Positions 36,489-45,926 of a stretch of DNA of 64,000 nucleotides are shown in pieces. The DNA lies in contig CP059430.1 in the NCBI GenBank assembly GCA_013874835.1, forward strand, positions 186,001-250,000, in the 5' to 3' direction. The DNA comes from Carnobacteriaceae bacterium zg-84 (lineage in GTDB: Bacteria > Bacillota > Bacilli > Lactobacillales > Aerococcaceae). The position numbers were made by a program, and so were the translations under genes. The notes beneath the pieces were generated by a model. It made no database searches. It was not told the DNA's origin and saw only the letters and a list, made by a program, of their open reading frames with translations. Numbering within the stretch: the stretch's first letter is position 1; each line of letters begins with the position of its first letter.

Positions 36489-39308
36489 ATGTCAAAAGAT
36501 GTGATTCGTGTAAATGGGGCAAGAACCCATAATTTAAAAGATATTTCAGTAGATATACCAAGAAATCAATTTGTCGTGATTACGGGTTTATCCGGGTCGG
36601 GTAAAAGTTCTTTAGCCTTTGATACATTATATGCAGAAGGCCAAAGACGTTATGTTGAGAGTTTATCGAGTTACGCTCGACAATTTTTAGGTCAAATGGA
36701 TAAACCTGATGTTGATAGCATTGAGGGACTTAGTCCAGCTGTATCAATCGATCAAAAAACGACGAGTAAAAACCCACGTTCAACAGTTGGAACAGTTACG
36801 GAAATCAATGACTATTTAAGATTGTTATTTGCACGTGTTGGGAAACCGATTTGTCCAAACGATAGCACACCCATTTCAAGTCAAACAGTTGAACAAATGG
36901 TTGATACGGTTATGAGCTTGCCAGAAAGAACGAAACTGCAAGTATTGGCACCTGTTATTTCTGCAAAAAAAGGGCAGCATAAAAAAGTGTTTGAGCAATT
37001 AAAAAAAGATGGTTATATTCGTGTTCGTGTCAATGGTGATATGTTTGATTTAGGAGAAGAGATTGAACTAGATAAAAACAAAAAACATACGATTGAAGTG
37101 ATTGTTGATAGACTAATGGTAAAAGAAGAAAGTCGTTCTCGGTTGTTCGAGTCTATTGAAACAGCTTTAAAAATAGCGGACGGATATGTACTTGTGAATG
37201 TGATTGATGGCGAAGACATGCTTTTTAGTGAGCATCATTCTTGTCCGTATTGTGGATTTACTGTTGGAGAATTAGAGCCTCGATTATTTTCATTTAATGC
37301 ACCGTTTGGTTCGTGTTCGGCATGTGACGGATTAGGAAGCACATTATCTGTTGATGTTGATTTAGTGATTCCGGATAAATCGTTAACCTTAAAAGAGGGT
37401 GCTATTCATGCGTGGAATCCAATTAGTTCAAATTATTATCCAACAATGTTAGAACAATTTTGTACACAATCAAATATTCCAATGGACGTTCCATTTAAAG
37501 ATTTGTCTAGTGAACATCAAGATAGTGTTTTAAATGGGTCTAAAGGAAAGACATTTCATTTTCATTATGAAAATGAGTTTGGCGGTGTTCGTGATGTGGA
37601 CATCGTGTTTGAAGGAGTTTTAAATAATATTAAAAGACGTTATCATGAAACGGCTAGTGATTATACAAGGGAACAAATGACTTTGTATATGACAGAGTTA
37701 CGTTGTCCAACTTGTAAGGGGCAACGTCTAAATAAAGAAGCATTGTCCGTAAAAATTGCAGGGCAAAGTATTTCTGATGTGACTGATTTATCTATTGAGG
37801 ATAGTTTATCGTTTTTTGAACAATTACGTTTTTCTCCTGCTGATGAAATGATTGCTAAACCTATTTTGAAAGAAATCAATGACCGTTTAACGTTTTTACG
37901 CAATGTTGGATTAACGTATTTAACGCTAAGTCGTACGGCAGGAACTTTATCTGGTGGAGAGGCACAACGTATACGTCTTGCAACACAGATTGGGTCTAAT
38001 TTATCTGGTGTTTTGTATGTTCTTGACGAGCCGTCTATTGGGTTACATCAGCGTGATAATGACCGTTTGATTAGTTCTTTACACAAAATGCGAGATTTGG
38101 GGAATACATTAGTGGTTGTCGAGCATGATGAGGATACGATGAAGCAGGCGGATTATTTGATTGATATGGGACCTTTTGCGGGAGAGCATGGTGGGCAAGT
38201 GATTGCTGCGGGAACGCCTGAAGAGGTGATGAGTAATGAAAACTCATTGACTGGGCAATATTTATCTGGTGTGAAAAAAATTCCGGTGCCAAAGGAACGT
38301 CGTTCTGAAGATAAAGGTTGGATAAAAGTAACAGGTGCTAAGGAAAACAATTTAAAAAATGTGTCTGTTGATTTTCCAATAGGTCGTTTAACGGCTGTTA
38401 CAGGTGTTTCGGGTTCTGGAAAAAGTTCGCTCGTAAATAGTATTTTGAAAAAAGCATTGATGCGAGAATTAGGGCGTTCTAAAGAAAGACCGGGGGACTT
38501 CAAGTCTATTTCAGGTTTTGAGGGATTGGATAAAATCATTGATATTGACCAAAGCCCTATTGGACGTACACCACGAAGTAATCCAGCAACTTATACAAGC
38601 GTATTTGATGATATTCGTGATGTGTTTGCCATGACAAATGAAGCTAAGGTAAGAGGGTATAAAAAAGGACGATTTAGCTTCAATGTTAAGGGTGGACGTT
38701 GTGAAGCATGTAAAGGCGACGGTATTTTAAAAATTGAAATGCACTTTTTATCTGATGTATATGTGCCTTGTGAAGTGTGCCATGGAAAACGTTATAATTC
38801 TGAAACATTGGAAGTGACTTATAAAGGGAAAAATATCGCAGAAGTGTTAGATATGACGATTGAAGAAGCATTAGTGTTTTTTAGTGCCGTACCAAAAATC
38901 AGACGTAAATTACAAACGATTGTTGATGTTGGTTTAGGCTATGTTCGATTAGGGCAATCGGCATTAACCTTATCTGGTGGAGAAGCACAGCGTATGAAAT
39001 TAGCAAGTGAATTACAACGTGTAGCAACTGGAAAAACGGTTTATATTTTAGATGAGCCAACGACGGGCTTACATGTAGATGATATTAAACGATTGATGAC
39101 AGTACTAAATCGATTAGTTGATGCGGGAAATACAGTTATCGTTATCGAACATAATTTAGATGTTATAAAAACAGCCGATTATATCATTGATTTAGGTCCA
39201 GAGGGTGGTGCTGGTGGAGGTACCATTTTAGTAACGGGTACTCCAGAAGAAGTAGCACTCTGCAAAGAAAGCTACACAGGACAATATTTAAAACCTTTAT
39301 TATCGTAG
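36489..39308 (+). CDS. uvrA: Excinuclease ABC subunit A
   Basis: This 939-residue DNA-damage sensor of nucleotide excision repair is a double ABC ATPase: Walker A GLSGSGKSS near 31 and GVSGSGKSS near 636, and signatures LSGGEAQR twice (near 485 and 823). It has zinc modules with CPYCGF...CSACDG and CEACKGDG...CEVCHGKR. ATG 36489 has TGGAG 6 nt upstream. uvrB is not adjacent, unlike in many Firmicutes. Confidence 0.97.
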   Translation: MSKDVIRVNGARTHNLKDISVDIPRNQFVVITGLSGSGKSSLAFDTLYAEGQRRYVESLSSYARQFLGQMDKPDVDSIEGLSPAVSIDQKTTSKNPRSTVGTVTEINDYLRLLFARVGKPICPNDSTPISSQTVEQMVDTVMSLPERTKLQVLAPVISAKKGQHKKVFEQLKKDGYIRVRVNGDMFDLGEEIELDKNKKHTIEVIVDRLMVKEESRSRLFESIETALKIADGYVLVNVIDGEDMLFSEHHSCPYCGFTVGELEPRLFSFNAPFGSCSACDGLGSTLSVDVDLVIPDKSLTLKEGAIHAWNPISSNYYPTMLEQFCTQSNIPMDVPFKDLSSEHQDSVLNGSKGKTFHFHYENEFGGVRDVDIVFEGVLNNIKRRYHETASDYTREQMTLYMTELRCPTCKGQRLNKEALSVKIAGQSISDVTDLSIEDSLSFFEQLRFSPADEMIAKPILKEINDRLTFLRNVGLTYLTLSRTAGTLSGGEAQRIRLATQIGSNLSGVLYVLDEPSIGLHQRDNDRLISSLHKMRDLGNTLVVVEHDEDTMKQADYLIDMGPFAGEHGGQVIAAGTPEEVMSNENSLTGQYLSGVKKIPVPKERRSEDKGWIKVTGAKENNLKNVSVDFPIGRLTAVTGVSGSGKSSLVNSILKKALMRELGRSKERPGDFKSISGFEGLDKIIDIDQSPIGRTPRSNPATYTSVFDDIRDVFAMTNEAKVRGYKKGRFSFNVKGGRCEACKGDGILKIEMHFLSDVYVPCEVCHGKRYNSETLEVTYKGKNIAEVLDMTIEEALVFFSAVPKIRRKLQTIVDVGLGYVRLGQSALTLSGGEAQRMKLASELQRVATGKTVYILDEPTTGLHVDDIKRLMTVLNRLVDAGNTVIVIEHNLDVIKTADYIIDLGPEGGAGGGTILVTGTPEEVALCKESYTGQYLKPLLS

Positions 39309-39324
39309 AATGAGTGAAGATGTA

Positions 39325-39362
39325 AAAAGCTTGAAATAGCTGGTCGATTTCAAGCTTTTTAA
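39325..39362 (+). terminator. Terminator of uvrA
   Basis: AAAAAGCTTGAAAT pairs with ATTTCAAGCTTTTT around a 9-nt loop. Confidence 0.88.
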
Positions 39363-39497
39363 GTTATATAAAATACTTTTCAAAAAAGGGGGCAGCATAT
39401 TTAAAATGATTTGTTTTCATTTTCTTTTCAAAACACTTTTCAAAATGACTTTTTTTATATATACTATATTTATTTTATAAGAGGAGTTAGAAAATAG

Positions 39498-40145
39498 ATG
39501 AGAAAAATCGGGACAAATTTTGTATTAACGACGATTTTTATGATGCTTGCTGCTGTGGGGGTTAGCTTGACATTAAAGGCAGATATAGGATTTGGGAGTG
39601 TCAATTCTTTAAGTAGTGCACTTGCTACTGTAACAAGTGTAGAAGTCGGTACCGTTTTAATGAGTATCAATATCGTGTGCGTGTTTATTCAATTATTATT
39701 GCAACGTCGTGATTTTCACTGGCGTCAATGGTTACAAGTAGGGGCAGCATATATTTTAGGAATTGTTGTAAATTTAATGATTTACCGTGTCTTAACACCG
39801 ATAACACTAGACCATTATTTTTTACGTGTACTAGTGTTTGTTTCTGGTGTGGTGCTATCTGGTTTTGCAGTAGCTGCTATTATTCGCTTAGACTTAGTTG
39901 TTTTTCCATTGGAAGCTGCGTGTAAAGTGATTGCTGACAAGTATGGTGTAACGTTTCGAAAAGTACGTCAATGGGTAGATGTGATTACATTGTTGTTGGC
40001 GGTTTTATTTATGTTAACATTTGGTTCAAGTTTGGTTATTCGTGAGGGAACATTGATCAATATGATTTGTTTAGCACCAGTTACACAGTTCTTTTTAAAT
40101 AGACTTGAGCAGAGAAATATTTTCCATGCGATTCGTTTTGAGTAG
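39498..40145 (+). CDS. YczE/YitT-like multi-pass membrane protein
   Basis: This 215-residue protein has about five membrane helices. The N-terminal part MLAAVGVSLTLKADIGFGSVNS and the later VFPLEAACKVIADKYGVTFRKVRQWVD resemble the YczE/YyaS membrane family, whose biochemical role is not known. SD AAGAGGAG lies before ATG, and it is monocistronic between uvrA and rplM. Function is not assigned. Confidence 0.7.
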   Translation: MRKIGTNFVLTTIFMMLAAVGVSLTLKADIGFGSVNSLSSALATVTSVEVGTVLMSINIVCVFIQLLLQRRDFHWRQWLQVGAAYILGIVVNLMIYRVLTPITLDHYFLRVLVFVSGVVLSGFAVAAIIRLDLVVFPLEAACKVIADKYGVTFRKVRQWVDVITLLLAVLFMLTFGSSLVIREGTLINMICLAPVTQFFLNRLEQRNIFHAIRFE

Positions 40146-40165
40146 TGTATAAGATACAGTGATTT

Positions 40166-40202
40166 CCTCTTAGTCAAATGGTCTTTGACTAAGAGGTACT
40201 TT
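40166..40202 (+). terminator. Terminator after the YczE-like gene
   Basis: CCTCTTAGTCAAA pairs with TTTGACTAAGAGG around a 5-nt loop, followed by TACTTTTA. Confidence 0.8.
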
Positions 40203-40257
40203 TATGCCTTTTCTATAAAAAAGCAAAGAAAACAACAAGAAAAAAGTAAGATAGTCA

Positions 40258-40286
40258 TTGACAAATAACATGCGATAATATATGAT
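40258..40286 (+). promoter_or_regulatory. Promoter of rplM-rpsI
   Basis: TTGACA (40258-40263), a 17-bp spacer and TATGAT (40281-40286). Confidence 0.85.
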
Positions 40287-40294
40287 TAAATACG

Positions 40295-40352
40295 GTATTG
40301 TTTGCCCCATGATGAGCCCCGGAAACTTATTATGTATCAAACAAGGAAACAG
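40295..40352 (+). promoter_or_regulatory. L13 leader RNA (candidate)
   Basis: The 5' UTR of rplM contains TTGTTTG (40298-40304) able to pair with CAAACAA (40338-40344), enclosing GCCCCATGATGAGCCCCGG. Low-GC Gram-positives carry a structured L13 leader here that is thought to mediate autoregulation. Assigned by position and pairing. Confidence 0.6.
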
Positions 40353-40369
40353 AATTTGGAGGAAAAATA

Positions 40370-40813
40370 ATGCGTACAACATATATGGCTAAGCCAGGTG
40401 AAGTAGAACGTAAATGGTATGTGATTGATGCAACAGATGTTCCTTTAGGACGTCTTTCAACAGTTGTAGCAGACGTTTTACGCGGAAAAATGAAACCACA
40501 ATATACACCACACGTTGATACAGGTGATTTTGTGATTGTTATCAATGCTGATAAAGTAAAATTAACAGGTAAAAAAGCAACAGATAAAATTTACTACCGT
40601 CACTCAAACCACCCAGGTGGATTGAAAGCTCGTACAGCTGGTGAGTTACGTGCAAACGATTCTCGTCGTTTAGTAGAATTATCAGTTAAAGGTATGTTAC
40701 AAAAGAACTCTTTAGGTCGTAGACAGTTTACAAAATTAAACGTATACGGTGGTTCAGAGCATCCACATGCTGCACAAAAACCAGAAGTATTAGACATTAC
40801 TAACTTAATCTAA
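40370..40813 (+). CDS. rplM: 50S ribosomal protein L13
   Basis: This 147-residue protein is an early assembly protein of the large subunit. It has the typical start [38 protein letters not shown] near 50 and [10 protein letters not shown] near 105. TTGGAGG lies before ATG. It forms the conserved pair with rpsI, 13 bp apart. Confidence 0.98.
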   Translation: MRTTYMAKPGEVERKWYVIDATDVPLGRLSTVVADVLRGKMKPQYTPHVDTGDFVIVINADKVKLTGKKATDKIYYRHSNHPGGLKARTAGELRANDSRRLVELSVKGMLQKNSLGRRQFTKLNVYGGSEHPHAAQKPEVLDITNLI

Positions 40814-40826
40814 GGAGGATATTACA

Positions 40827-41219
40827 TTGGCACAAGTTCAATATATCGGCACAGGTCGCCGTAAACATTCAACTGCTCGTGTACGTTTAGTACCGGGTAC
40901 AGGAAAAATTGTTTTCAACAAAAAAGATATTGAAGACTACATTCCATTTGCATACTTACATGAAGTTGTAAAACAACCATTAAACTTAACACAAACATTA
41001 GGTAACTACGACGTTTACGTAAACGTAAACGGTGGTGGTTTCACTGGTCAAGCTGGTGCTGCTCGTCACGGTATTTCTCGTGCATTATTACAAGTAGACC
41101 CAGATTTCCGTGGTGTGTTAAAAGCTGCTGGCTTATTAACACGTGACCCACGTATGAAAGAACGTAAAAAACCAGGTCTTAAAGCTGCTCGTAAAGCAAG
41201 CCAATTCTCAAAACGTTAA
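40827..41219 (+). CDS. rpsI: 30S ribosomal protein S9
   Basis: This 130-residue protein's conserved C-terminal tail KASQFSKR reaches the P-site tRNA. It has the typical start [21 protein letters not shown]. The start codon is TTG with AAGGAGG upstream. Confidence 0.98.
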   Translation: MAQVQYIGTGRRKHSTARVRLVPGTGKIVFNKKDIEDYIPFAYLHEVVKQPLNLTQTLGNYDVYVNVNGGGFTGQAGAARHGISRALLQVDPDFRGVLKAAGLLTRDPRMKERKKPGLKAARKASQFSKR

Positions 41220-41229
41220 TCGTTATTAC

Positions 41230-41264
41230 AGGACTTTTCTGTCGTACAGAAAAGTCCTGTTTTT
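41230..41264 (+). terminator. Terminator of rplM-rpsI
   Basis: A 13-bp stem (AGGACTTTTCTGT with ACAGAAAAGTCCT) and a 3-nt loop, followed by GTTTTT. A 46-bp palindromic mini-element begins 4 bp later. Confidence 0.9.
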
Positions 41265-41267
41265 ATA

Positions 41268-41313
41268 GGCTCTATCATAAATCGTGTTGACAAACACCAT
41301 TTATGATAGAGCC
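41268..41313. repeat. 46-bp palindromic mini-element with ISL3-like ends
   Basis: Perfect 15-bp terminal repeats, GGCTCTATCATAAAT and its complement, enclose CGTGTTGACAAACACC. The outer bases GGCTCTAT match the left end of the resident ISL3 element, and ATAAATCGTGTTG matches the palindrome at 6841 and the relic at 21106. No target duplication is evident. It sits directly after the rpsI terminator. Confidence 0.65.
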
Positions 41314-41325
41314 GAAAAGTCTTAT

Positions 41326-41646
41326 TTAATGGTTTTTCCAATTTAATATGTCTTCAAAAATGTGTAAAATTTTATTCGTATCATCTAAAAGCATAATTTT
41401 AGAAATAATACGGTTCTTTATATGCTTGCTACCTGTGAACGTAAAAAATTCAGGGTAGTCAATTTCCAATGCTTTAATAATTTTATCTAGTGTATTTACT
41501 TGTATATTTTTATTTTTACCTCTTTCTATTCTATTGAATGTGGACCAATCTATGTCTGCTTTTGTAGCTAACTCTTGTTGTGTCATCCCGGCTTTTTGTC
41601 TTAGTTCTTTAACTCTTTTTGCAATATGTTCCCCTAGTGTATTCAT
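41326..41646 (-). CDS. XRE-family transcriptional regulator
   Basis: This 106-residue protein has an N-terminal Cro/CI helix-turn-helix (residues 6-66: MTQQELATKADIDWSTFNRI, then ERGKN) and a short C-terminal tail without a recognised domain. It is divergent from the LPXTG surface protein, 192 bp away, and may regulate it or itself. A palindrome (41663-41683) lies just upstream of its start. SD GAGAGGT precedes ATG 41646. The target is inferred from position only. Confidence 0.8.
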   Translation of the reverse strand: MNTLGEHIAKRVKELRQKAGMTQQELATKADIDWSTFNRIERGKNKNIQVNTLDKIIKALEIDYPEFFTFTGSKHIKNRIISKIMLLDDTNKILHIFEDILNWKNH

Positions 41647-41662
41647 GTATATCTACCTCTCT

Positions 41663-41683
41663 TATCCTAATATATTTAGGATA
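41663..41683 (-). promoter_or_regulatory. Palindromic site upstream of the XRE gene
   Basis: TATCCTAA and TTAGGATA are separated by 5 bp, 16 bp from the XRE start codon. It is a good candidate for autoregulation. The same half-site lies in the palindrome upstream of uvrA, but with 8-bp spacing. Confidence 0.5.
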
Positions 41684-41735
41684 GTTAATAAAAAAAGATA
41701 ATCGATGAAATAAAGTCCATATTTACGGGGTGTTA

Positions 41736-41765
41736 TTGACTTATAATCCTATAATATAGTAAAAT
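41736..41765 (+). promoter_or_regulatory. Promoter of the LPXTG surface protein gene
   Basis: TTGACT (41736-41741), an 18-bp spacer and TAAAAT (41760-41765). It leaves a 5' UTR of about 65 nt. Confidence 0.55.
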
Positions 41766-41838
41766 ATATGGCGTAGAAATCATATTCTATAAAAGAAATT
41801 AGTTTTAAATCCTGTGATGAATTGAAAGGAGGAATATT

Positions 41839-44034
41839 ATGAAAAAATCAATTAAAACAATAGCAACATCAACAATAGCGCTTGCGACATTTGCTGGAGT
41901 TAGTTTTCAATCGAGTGTAGTACAAGCGGAAGAAGGGACACCGGAGGAAACAGTAAAACCTGCTGTATCTGAAAATAAAGACAAAGAGATTACTCAAGCT
42001 GAGGTCGACAGTGCAGAAAAGGCTAAAAATGAGGCTAAAACAAACGTAGATGACAAGCAAAATGCGGTTAAAGCAGCAGAAGAAGCCGAAACAAATAAAC
42101 AAAACGATGTCGATGCTGCACAAGCTGCCATTACGCGTGCTGAACATAAAGATGAAGAATTGCCAAAAATTGAAAAAACGATTGAAGAAGAAACAGCTAA
42201 AAAAGAACAAGCTGAAAAAGAATTAGAGCAAGCACAACAAGATGTATCAGCAGCAAATACTAACAAAGAAGAAGCACAAACAGCATTGGATAATGCTAAA
42301 AAAGAACAAGAAGATGCGCAAACAGCATTAGCAGAAGCAGAGAAACAACCATCTGCAGGTGCTGAGGAAAATGCACAAAAAATAAAAGCTAAAGAGCAAG
42401 AAAAAGCAACAACAGAACAAGAGCGTAACAAAACACAAGCGGACTTAACTGCTAAAAATCAAGAAATTGCAGCAAAACAACGTGAAATTGATAATGCAAC
42501 AGACACAAAACAGGAAGAGAAAGACAGTAATAATTGGAAAGGTTATTATGATGGACTTCGTGAAAAGAATCCAGTTATGGAAAAAATAGCTTATGATGGT
42601 CAAAAAACAGAAACAGTTGTAGTAGAAGAAGGTAAGGCATACACACCAAATATCCAAAAAATTATGGAATATGCTGCAAATTATATTAATGAGTTAAAAC
42701 GCATTAATGGATTGAAAGGCCAAGTAACTGTTTCTAAAAATCCAAAATATCAAGATTTTGCTAATTATCATGCTGATGAAGTAGCTAATAAAGGTAAATT
42801 TCACCAAACAGATTATCCAGGCGGAAGACCTTCTGAATTGGTGTATGAAAATGTTACTCAAATGGCTATGTTAAATGATAAATATTTATCTGATCAAGAA
42901 GTCGCTTATCGTGCAGTGTTAATTTGGTTTTCAGAATATACAAATGTGGGACATAATTATGGTCATGCCAAAAATATTTTATCGGCTAATGGTGAGTTTG
43001 TAATGGGGATAGCTCTTGACAAGGCAGAAAAAAGATTTACAAGATATGGGGTATCATTTGATGGTGTGTCACAAACAAGCGATTTGTCAGCTTTACAAGA
43101 AGTGGGAAGTCAATCAACAGGCTTAAAACTTCGCTTTAATGGTAAACAGTTGAAGTTTTTACCAGATACAACATTCCGCTATGTGACAGAAACAAAAGTG
43201 GCTAGCGATACAACTGCTTTACGTGAAGAATTGGCAACATTAAAAGAAGAAGCAAAACAACTTTCTACAACATTAGAAAATCAAAATAAAAAAGTAACCG
43301 ATTTACAAGGTGAACTTACAAAATTACAAGCCGAGAAAAAAGAATTAGATGCAAAAGACCCAGTTAAAGTTGCAGCTAGAAAACGTGTTGAAGATGCAAA
43401 ACGTGATGTTATCACAAAAACAAATGCAGTTAAAACAGCACAAGAAGGTGTTGATAATGCACAACATCGTGTGAACGATTTAAATAAAAAAATTGGGGAT
43501 GCTACAAAAGCATTAGAAAAAGCAAATAAAGAAAAAGAAGATTTATCGGTAGATCCACAAGTATTACAAGATAGATTAACACATGCTCAAGAAGAGCTAA
43601 ATACAGCTAAACAAAACAAAGAACAAGCTCAAAAAGAACTAGCTGATGCTAAAGAAGAATTGAAAAAAGCAGAGGATGAATACAACCGTATTAGTAATTT
43701 ATATCATCTACAAAAAGAGATTAAATTAAGAGAAAATGGTAAAGGTATAAATGGCGTACCAAATACATTCCCAACGGTAGATGCATTACCAACATTGGAT
43801 ATTAACCGTTTGACTAGACCAAACTTTAGTCCGACTGTGAAACCAGATGAAAATAGTGATGCAGCATTAGAATCAAAATCTGAAAAAGTATATAATAAAG
43901 AACCTTTAACACGTGCAACATTTGCTAATAAACGATTACCACATACAGGAACATCTGCTTCACATACATTATTAGCGGGTGTATTATCCTTATTTGGTGC
44001 AGGTATTGTAGCACGTAGACGTAAAGAGAAATAG
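41839..44034 (+). CDS. LPXTG surface protein with SEC10/PgrA-type domain
   Basis: This 731-residue wall-anchored protein has a signal peptide (about 1-31, ending VVQAEE) and a long Ala/Glu/Lys coiled coil (about 50-220). A central domain of about 270-455 (IMEYAANYINELKRINGLKG, FANYHADEVANKGKFHQTDY, VGHNYGHAKNIL) resembles the SEC10/PgrA surface-exclusion/CAP-like region. A second coiled coil spans about 455-625, followed by a Pro/Asn-rich part and LPHTG, a helix and RRRKEK. Relatives on Enterococcus plasmids act in surface exclusion or adhesion. Here it is chromosomal beside an XRE gene, so its role is unknown. Confidence 0.85.
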   Translation: MKKSIKTIATSTIALATFAGVSFQSSVVQAEEGTPEETVKPAVSENKDKEITQAEVDSAEKAKNEAKTNVDDKQNAVKAAEEAETNKQNDVDAAQAAITRAEHKDEELPKIEKTIEEETAKKEQAEKELEQAQQDVSAANTNKEEAQTALDNAKKEQEDAQTALAEAEKQPSAGAEENAQKIKAKEQEKATTEQERNKTQADLTAKNQEIAAKQREIDNATDTKQEEKDSNNWKGYYDGLREKNPVMEKIAYDGQKTETVVVEEGKAYTPNIQKIMEYAANYINELKRINGLKGQVTVSKNPKYQDFANYHADEVANKGKFHQTDYPGGRPSELVYENVTQMAMLNDKYLSDQEVAYRAVLIWFSEYTNVGHNYGHAKNILSANGEFVMGIALDKAEKRFTRYGVSFDGVSQTSDLSALQEVGSQSTGLKLRFNGKQLKFLPDTTFRYVTETKVASDTTALREELATLKEEAKQLSTTLENQNKKVTDLQGELTKLQAEKKELDAKDPVKVAARKRVEDAKRDVITKTNAVKTAQEGVDNAQHRVNDLNKKIGDATKALEKANKEKEDLSVDPQVLQDRLTHAQEELNTAKQNKEQAQKELADAKEELKKAEDEYNRISNLYHLQKEIKLRENGKGINGVPNTFPTVDALPTLDINRLTRPNFSPTVKPDENSDAALESKSEKVYNKEPLTRATFANKRLPHTGTSASHTLLAGVLSLFGAGIVARRRKEK

Positions 44035-44084
44035 TTTTCATCAAATTTTTACCTTTTCATTGATAATGTGATAAAGGGATTTCG

Positions 44085-44120
44085 GTAGCGAATGGCATGA
44101 ACCATTCGCTACTTTTATAT
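44085..44120 (+). terminator. Terminator of the LPXTG gene
   Basis: GTAGCGAATGG pairs with CCATTCGCTAC around a 6-nt loop, followed by TTTTATATA. The T-tract overlaps the target duplication of IS copy 3. Confidence 0.88.
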
Positions 44121-44121
44121 A

Positions 44122-45726
44122 GGCTCTATGTCAAATAGGGTTGATGACTCATAAAAAGTAGTGATGTCACAAATGTTACGTCACTATCTTTTTATTTTAA
44201 GTCACAAAGTGATGTACGGCTCACCGAAATGTACACGATACATTTTTCTCTTCCCCTACGTTGTGCGGGGAAGGAGCTATTCGTACATCACTTTTGACTT
44301 AAACTATTAAGCAACTAGTGAAGTAGATGGTACGGTATATGGTACATATAACTTACAGATTAATAAAATACGATTTCTAAAATGTGAAAAGTTACGATAA
44401 CCATAGGCATTTCTCTTAAGTACTTTAATTTTATGATTGATTCCTTCAAGTGCACCGTTAGTCAAATGATGGTAGATAAAGGTGTTTTTAATATAGGGTA
44501 AATACCCTTTGAAAGTTCTTAATACTCTACGTAAACCAGGAGAAATAGCTTCCTGTTTAGCCCATATGAGTATTTCTTCAAATCGGTCAAAATCTCTATT
44601 ATGTAAAGCATCTCTTAATTGATGAACGACATCGTATGTGGCTCTTAGTTCGGGGACTTGTTCCAATAAATAATCGACTATCCCTTGTGTATGCGTCATC
44701 CAATCAAACAGTGGAAAACGGTGATAAGGATAACTACTTAGTGTATCTGTGTTACTTAAAAACAACTTCCAATAACGTTTCATTTTGTTGTATAAACGGC
44801 GATTGTTCTGATGTAAAGCTTTCATTACATGCACTCTGTGTTTTGTTAACTCACGATTTAATGCTTGTACAATATGAAAAGGGTCGATAATGATATGTGC
44901 GTTAGGAAATACTTGCTTGGATATCTGAATATAGGGGCGAAACATATCAATCGTAATTGTTTTAACAGCTTTTCTTGTCTGGGTATCGTATCTAGCAAAG
45001 TAGTCTAATAGCGTGCTGGATTTACGGTCGTGTACAACGTCAATCAGTTGATGAGTCAGTGCATCACAATAGATAAAACTCATGGCACTATCAGAAGATT
45101 TTACTGACTTGAATTCATCAAAGCACAGATGATGAGGTAATTGTGTGTTGTGATTTACTTTTAAAGTAGAGGCGACCTTATCAACAATACGTCTGACCGT
45201 ATGTACAGATACATTGTGTTGTTTAGCGATGTACGTTTCTGAAATGGTTTCTGTTAAAGTGTCCATTATCTTTTGTTTTAAACGGTTTGTGATAAAACAA
45301 TGCTTATCCACAATAGGTGTTTCCGCTGTAAATGATGATTGACAGGATTTACAATAAAAACGTTGTTTAGTGAGTGATAAATAGGCGTTTAGTCCTGAAA
45401 TTTGGCATAAAGACAGTTGCGATTGACGTGTCCCATTTTTTACAATGCCATTGGTTGCGTGACAATTTGGGCAACAATCTGGTGTATAGGTTAATTTACC
45501 GTATAAGACCAATGATTTTTTATGTCGAATGTCACACTCTGATATGTTTTCATGATCAAATGTGATGTTTTTATCCTTTAATTGTAGTAAGATTTCTGTT
45601 ATATTAGACATAGGCAATTTCTCCTTATTATTTGGTGGTACTTTTAATTTAAGAGAAAATTGCCTTTTTGTCTACATAAAATTAGGGTTGCTGGCTTATG
45701 CCATCAACCCTAAAAATTATACAGCC
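44122..45726 (-). mobile_element. ISL3-family insertion sequence, copy 3 (complete)
   Basis: The element is 1605 bp with the same terminal repeats as copy 2. An 8-bp target duplication TTTATATA flanks it (44114-44121 and 45727-45734). It is identical to copy 1 over the compared length and in the same orientation. Its left flank is the terminator of the LPXTG gene. Confidence 0.95.
44307..45611 (-). CDS. ISL3-family transposase (copy 3)
   Basis: This 434-residue intact DDE transposase has ATG 45611 following AAGGAG at 9 nt. Motifs are as in copy 2 (Cys pairs CCPNCHA and CKSCQ; Asp in FIYCDALT; Asp in IIIDPFH; Glu in GALEGINH). Compared with copy 2 it has a few substitutions, for example near the C-terminus (ILLICKLY against ILFMCKLY). 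It is probably an active copy because the target duplication is still perfect. Confidence 0.93.
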   Translation of the reverse strand: MSNITEILLQLKDKNITFDHENISECDIRHKKSLVLYGKLTYTPDCCPNCHATNGIVKNGTRQSQLSLCQISGLNAYLSLTKQRFYCKSCQSSFTAETPIVDKHCFITNRLKQKIMDTLTETISETYIAKQHNVSVHTVRRIVDKVASTLKVNHNTQLPHHLCFDEFKSVKSSDSAMSFIYCDALTHQLIDVVHDRKSSTLLDYFARYDTQTRKAVKTITIDMFRPYIQISKQVFPNAHIIIDPFHIVQALNRELTKHRVHVMKALHQNNRRLYNKMKRYWKLFLSNTDTLSSYPYHRFPLFDWMTHTQGIVDYLLEQVPELRATYDVVHQLRDALHNRDFDRFEEILIWAKQEAISPGLRRVLRTFKGYLPYIKNTFIYHHLTNGALEGINHKIKVLKRNAYGYRNFSHFRNRILLICKLYVPYTVPSTSLVA

Positions 45727-45837
45727 TTTATATATAAAAATTCTGTTGATGTAATTTTTTATTATATATATTTAATGATTTTTATTGCTTGTTTTTCCTG
45801 TTTATAAGGCATTTGTTGAAAAGTTTTGTAAATTTCT

Positions 45838-45866
45838 TTGACAATTTCATGCAAATAGGATATAGT
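45838..45866 (+). promoter_or_regulatory. Promoter of the amino-acid ABC transporter
   Basis: TTGACA (45838-45843), a 17-bp spacer and TATAGT (45861-45866). Transcription should begin near 45873, leaving a 5' UTR of about 205 nt. Confidence 0.8.
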
Positions 45867-45876
45867 AAAATGACAA

Positions 45877-45902
45877 AATGATTAGAATAATATCTAATCA
45901 TT
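45877..45902 (+). promoter_or_regulatory. First leader hairpin (transporter 5' UTR)
   Basis: A perfect 10-bp stem (AATGATTAGA with TCTAATCATT) and a 6-nt loop at the start of the transcript, followed by ATTTTATATTT. It could stabilise or attenuate the RNA. Confidence 0.6.
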
Positions 45903-45926
45903 ATTTTATATTTAAGGAGGTGCTGT

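Noticed and set aside
42361-43760. Repeat array or CRISPR-like structure in the LPXTG gene
   Set aside because: The repetition is coding: Ala/Glu/Lys-rich coiled coil without fixed-length identical repeats or spacers.
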